NCBI GenBank assembly: GCA_900754755.1
Contig: CAAEEC010000417.1
Location: 1-7,544, forward strand
Source: Clostridia bacterium
Lineage (GTDB): Bacteria; Bacillota; Clostridia; Christensenellales; Aristaeellaceae
Length of the DNA stretch: 7,544 nt
Direction: 5' to 3'
The notes below the pieces were generated by a model. That model worked only from the letters and a program-made list of their open reading frames with translations, was not told the DNA's origin and did not search any database. The position numbers were made by a program, and so were the translations under genes. Positions 6,117 to 7,544 of the stretch are shown one piece after another (positions within the stretch are counted from its first letter, which is position 1; each line of letters starts with the position of its first letter).

Positions 6117-7187
6117 ATGAAAGCATACCAAAACGCGCCCGATTGGCGCAACCTCGCGCGCGCGGCGCGCAACGAATGGGTACCGCGCGTTCCCCTATAC
6201 GAGCACATCGTGGGCGCGAAAGTCATCTACGAAATCACGGGGAACCGGCCCTACGAGGGCATGTTTTCGCCCCATCTCGCGGAGAGCCGCGAGGCCTTTC
6301 AACAATACTGGGATTTCTGGCGGCGCATGGGCTACGACACGGCTTCCATGGAATTTTCCTTTTGCGAGATCTTGCCCGGCAGAGGCGCGCTCGGCGAGCA
6401 CAAGGAAGGCGCGATCAAGACCCGCGAGGATTTTGAGCGCTATCCCTGGGAAGAGTTGCCGGAGCGGTTTTTCGCGCGCTACGCGCCCTACATCCGCGCC
6501 TTTTCGCAGGCCGCGCCGCAGGGCATGATGGCGGTGGGCGGCGTGGGCAATGGCGTGTTCGAATCCGTGCAGGACATCGTGGGCTATATGGACCTGTGCT
6601 TTATCCGGGAAGACGACCCGGAATTGTACGCGGGCCTATTCCAGCGCATGGGCGAAGCGCAGTGCGCGGTGTGGAAGCGCTTTATGGAGGAATTCGCCGA
6701 AGCGTTTTGCGTGCTCCGCTTTGGCGACGACCTGGGATTCCATACGGCCACCCTGCTGCCGCACGACGACATCCGCGCGCACATCCTGCCCGTGTACCGC
6801 CAAATCACGGATATGGTGCATGCCAAGGGCAAACCCTTCCTGCTGCACTCCTGCGGGAACCTCTTCGCCATGTTCGACGACATCATCGCGCTCGCCAACA
6901 TCGACGCCAAGCATTCCAACGAGGATTCCATCGCGCCGTTCCCCGTGTGGGTGGAGAAATACGGCGACAGGATCGGCAATTTTGGCGGCATCGATACGGA
7001 CGTGCTGTGCCGCTATGACGAGAGCTACATCCGCAAGTACGTTTTCGATTGCCTGGACGCAGTGAAGGGGTGCGGCGGCATCGCCTTTTCCTCCGGCAAT
7101 TCCATCCCGGATTACGTGCCCACGGCGGGTTATCTGGCCATGATCGAGGCCGTGCGCGATTGGCGCGGGGATCCGCTGGAAGGCTAA
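6117..7187 (+). CDS. Second URO-D superfamily protein, divergent
   Basis: A 356-residue paralogue following the previous gene after 11 bp. I chose the ATG at 6117 because AGGAGG (6105-6110) lies six bases upstream. An in-frame ATG at 6102 overlaps the previous stop and has the ribosome binding site inside its own codons. Family landmarks are GDDLGF (203-208), LLHSCGN with H244 and C246, KHSNED (265-270), GGIDTD (290-295) and the C-terminal SSGNSIPDYVP (325-335). In the C-terminal motif the position of the third zinc ligand appears to be Asn rather than Cys. The HemE arginine signature is missing, so this is not the heme enzyme. By eye it shares little with the first protein outside the core motifs, so the two look like old paralogues rather than a recent duplication. 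It may be a methyltransferase-like partner of the first protein. The substrate is unknown. Confidence 0.85.
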   Translation: MKAYQNAPDWRNLARAARNEWVPRVPLYEHIVGAKVIYEITGNRPYEGMFSPHLAESREAFQQYWDFWRRMGYDTASMEFSFCEILPGRGALGEHKEGAIKTREDFERYPWEELPERFFARYAPYIRAFSQAAPQGMMAVGGVGNGVFESVQDIVGYMDLCFIREDDPELYAGLFQRMGEAQCAVWKRFMEEFAEAFCVLRFGDDLGFHTATLLPHDDIRAHILPVYRQITDMVHAKGKPFLLHSCGNLFAMFDDIIALANIDAKHSNEDSIAPFPVWVEKYGDRIGNFGGIDTDVLCRYDESYIRKYVFDCLDAVKGCGGIAFSSGNSIPDYVPTAGYLAMIEAVRDWRGDPLEG

Positions 7188-7292
7188 GCGCAACCGTCCC
7201 TAGCACAAAACCGCCTTTCCTCTGCGCTATGGTTGATGCACAACATGCGGCGAGATCCGCTGCCCGACGCCGCAAGAAACGAGGTGATGGCT
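7188..7292 (+). other. Intergenic gap with a GC-rich inverted repeat
   Basis: This 105-bp gap separates the URO-D operon from the last gene. It contains TGCGGCG/CGCCGCA (7246-7252/7268-7274), a 7-bp stem with a 15-base loop. No T-run follows, so it is not a convincing terminator. I find no good -35/-10 pair. GAGGTGAT at 7281-7288 is the ribosome binding site of the next gene. Confidence 0.5.
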
Positions 7293-7544
7293 GTGATACA
7301 GATTGCGATATGCGACGATGAAGAAAAGTCTGTTGCTCTACACGAGCGCATCGTCAAGGAATGTTTGCAAGCGGAGGGGATCGGCTATGCGATAACGACC
7401 TATACCCAGAGCCGCAACTTGCTTTATGATATAACCGATGACGGTTTTTTCTATGACTTGATTTTGCTGGATATTGAAATGCCGGGGATTTGTGGCATGG
7501 AGATTCCGCAGAGGATCCAAGGCTTTCTCCCGCATGCCCGGATT
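7293..7544 (+). CDS. LytTR/AgrA-type response regulator, receiver domain (3'-truncated by window)
   Basis: The first 84 residues of a receiver domain run off the window edge. MIQIAICDDEEK at the start is the typical N-terminus of LytTR (AgrA/VirR-like) regulators. D8 and D9 form the acidic pocket, and D60 in LILLDIEMPG is the phosphoacceptor. The DNA-binding domain lies beyond the window, so the LytTR assignment is inferred from the receiver type. I prefer the GTG at 7293. The strong Shine-Dalgarno GAGGTGAT (7281-7288) is well placed for it but would touch or overlap the ATG at 7287, and the GTG start gives the standard N-terminus. A hand count of 7321-7500 gives about 47% GC against roughly 65-68% in the URO-D genes, which hints at separate origin. 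A kinase partner, and perhaps a peptide signal, may lie downstream. Confidence 0.85.
   Translation, partial: MIQIAICDDEEKSVALHERIVKECLQAEGIGYAITTYTQSRNLLYDITDDGFFYDLILLDIEMPGICGMEIPQRIQGFLPHARI

Noticed and set aside
5095..6126. 343-codon open frame on the minus strand
   Set aside because: It is a shadow opposite the first URO-D gene, with no domain motif and no ribosome binding site. High GC removes stops from antisense frames here.
5089..7187. HemE (uroporphyrinogen decarboxylase of heme synthesis)
   Set aside because: Neither protein has the RQAGRYLPEY-type signature, no heme genes are adjacent, and both carry the HSCG motif of the methyltransferase-like branch.
7287..7289. ATG as the start of the LytTR-type regulator
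   Set aside because: The Shine-Dalgarno GAGGTGAT overlaps it, leaving no spacer. The GTG at 7293 is well spaced and gives the standard MIQIAICDDE N-terminus.

Overview
The window looks like chromosomal DNA from a GC-rich anaerobic Bacillota, most likely a gut-type clostridium (Oscillospiraceae/Christensenellales-like). The reasons are sigmaA-type promoters with strong AGGAGG ribosome binding sites, a Bce-type peptide-antibiotic resistance module (a Firmicutes speciality), non-HemE URO-D paralogues, and a dispersed palindromic intergenic repeat of the kind I recall from such genomes. The taxonomic call is inference. All convincing genes are on the + strand.

Layout. 1-92 is the 3' tail of an unidentified gene. 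113-141 is a promoter for a two-gene operon (174-1850): an OmpR-family response regulator followed directly by a small intramembrane-sensing histidine kinase (BceR/BceS type). A 369-bp gap (1851-2219) holds a long imperfect palindromic repeat with an internal 24-bp direct repeat (1877-2069). It also holds a candidate BceR operator (2118-2153) and a promoter with a good -10 but poor -35 (2186-2191). Next come the overlapping genes for a BceA-like ATPase (2220-2987) and a ten-helix BceB-like permease with a ~230-residue extracellular domain (2980-4950), closed by a rho-independent terminator (4966-5003). A near-consensus sigmaA promoter (5018-5046) then drives two tandem URO-D superfamily genes (5089-6105, 6117-7187). 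The window ends inside the receiver domain of a LytTR/AgrA-type response regulator (7293-7544), whose GC content is much lower than that of its neighbours.

How the genes work together. In Bce modules the transporter detects a peptide antibiotic (bacitracin- or lantibiotic-like) and signals through the kinase, which lacks a sensor domain of its own. The phosphorylated regulator then switches on the transporter promoter. The gene order R-S-gap-A-B, the inverted-repeat site matching the Bce-type motif with one mismatch, and the weak -35 all fit that circuit.

The URO-D pair is a separate transcription unit. Both proteins keep the His-x-Cys metal-binding motif of the MtaA/CmuA-type methyltransferase branch and lack the HemE active-site signature. 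Both have replaced the usual third (Cys) zinc ligand, one apparently with His and the other with Asn. No corrinoid protein or substrate methyltransferase is in the window, so the substrate is unknown. Nothing here amounts to a clearly new system. The URO-D pair, the operator layout and the palindromic element are the parts most worth checking.
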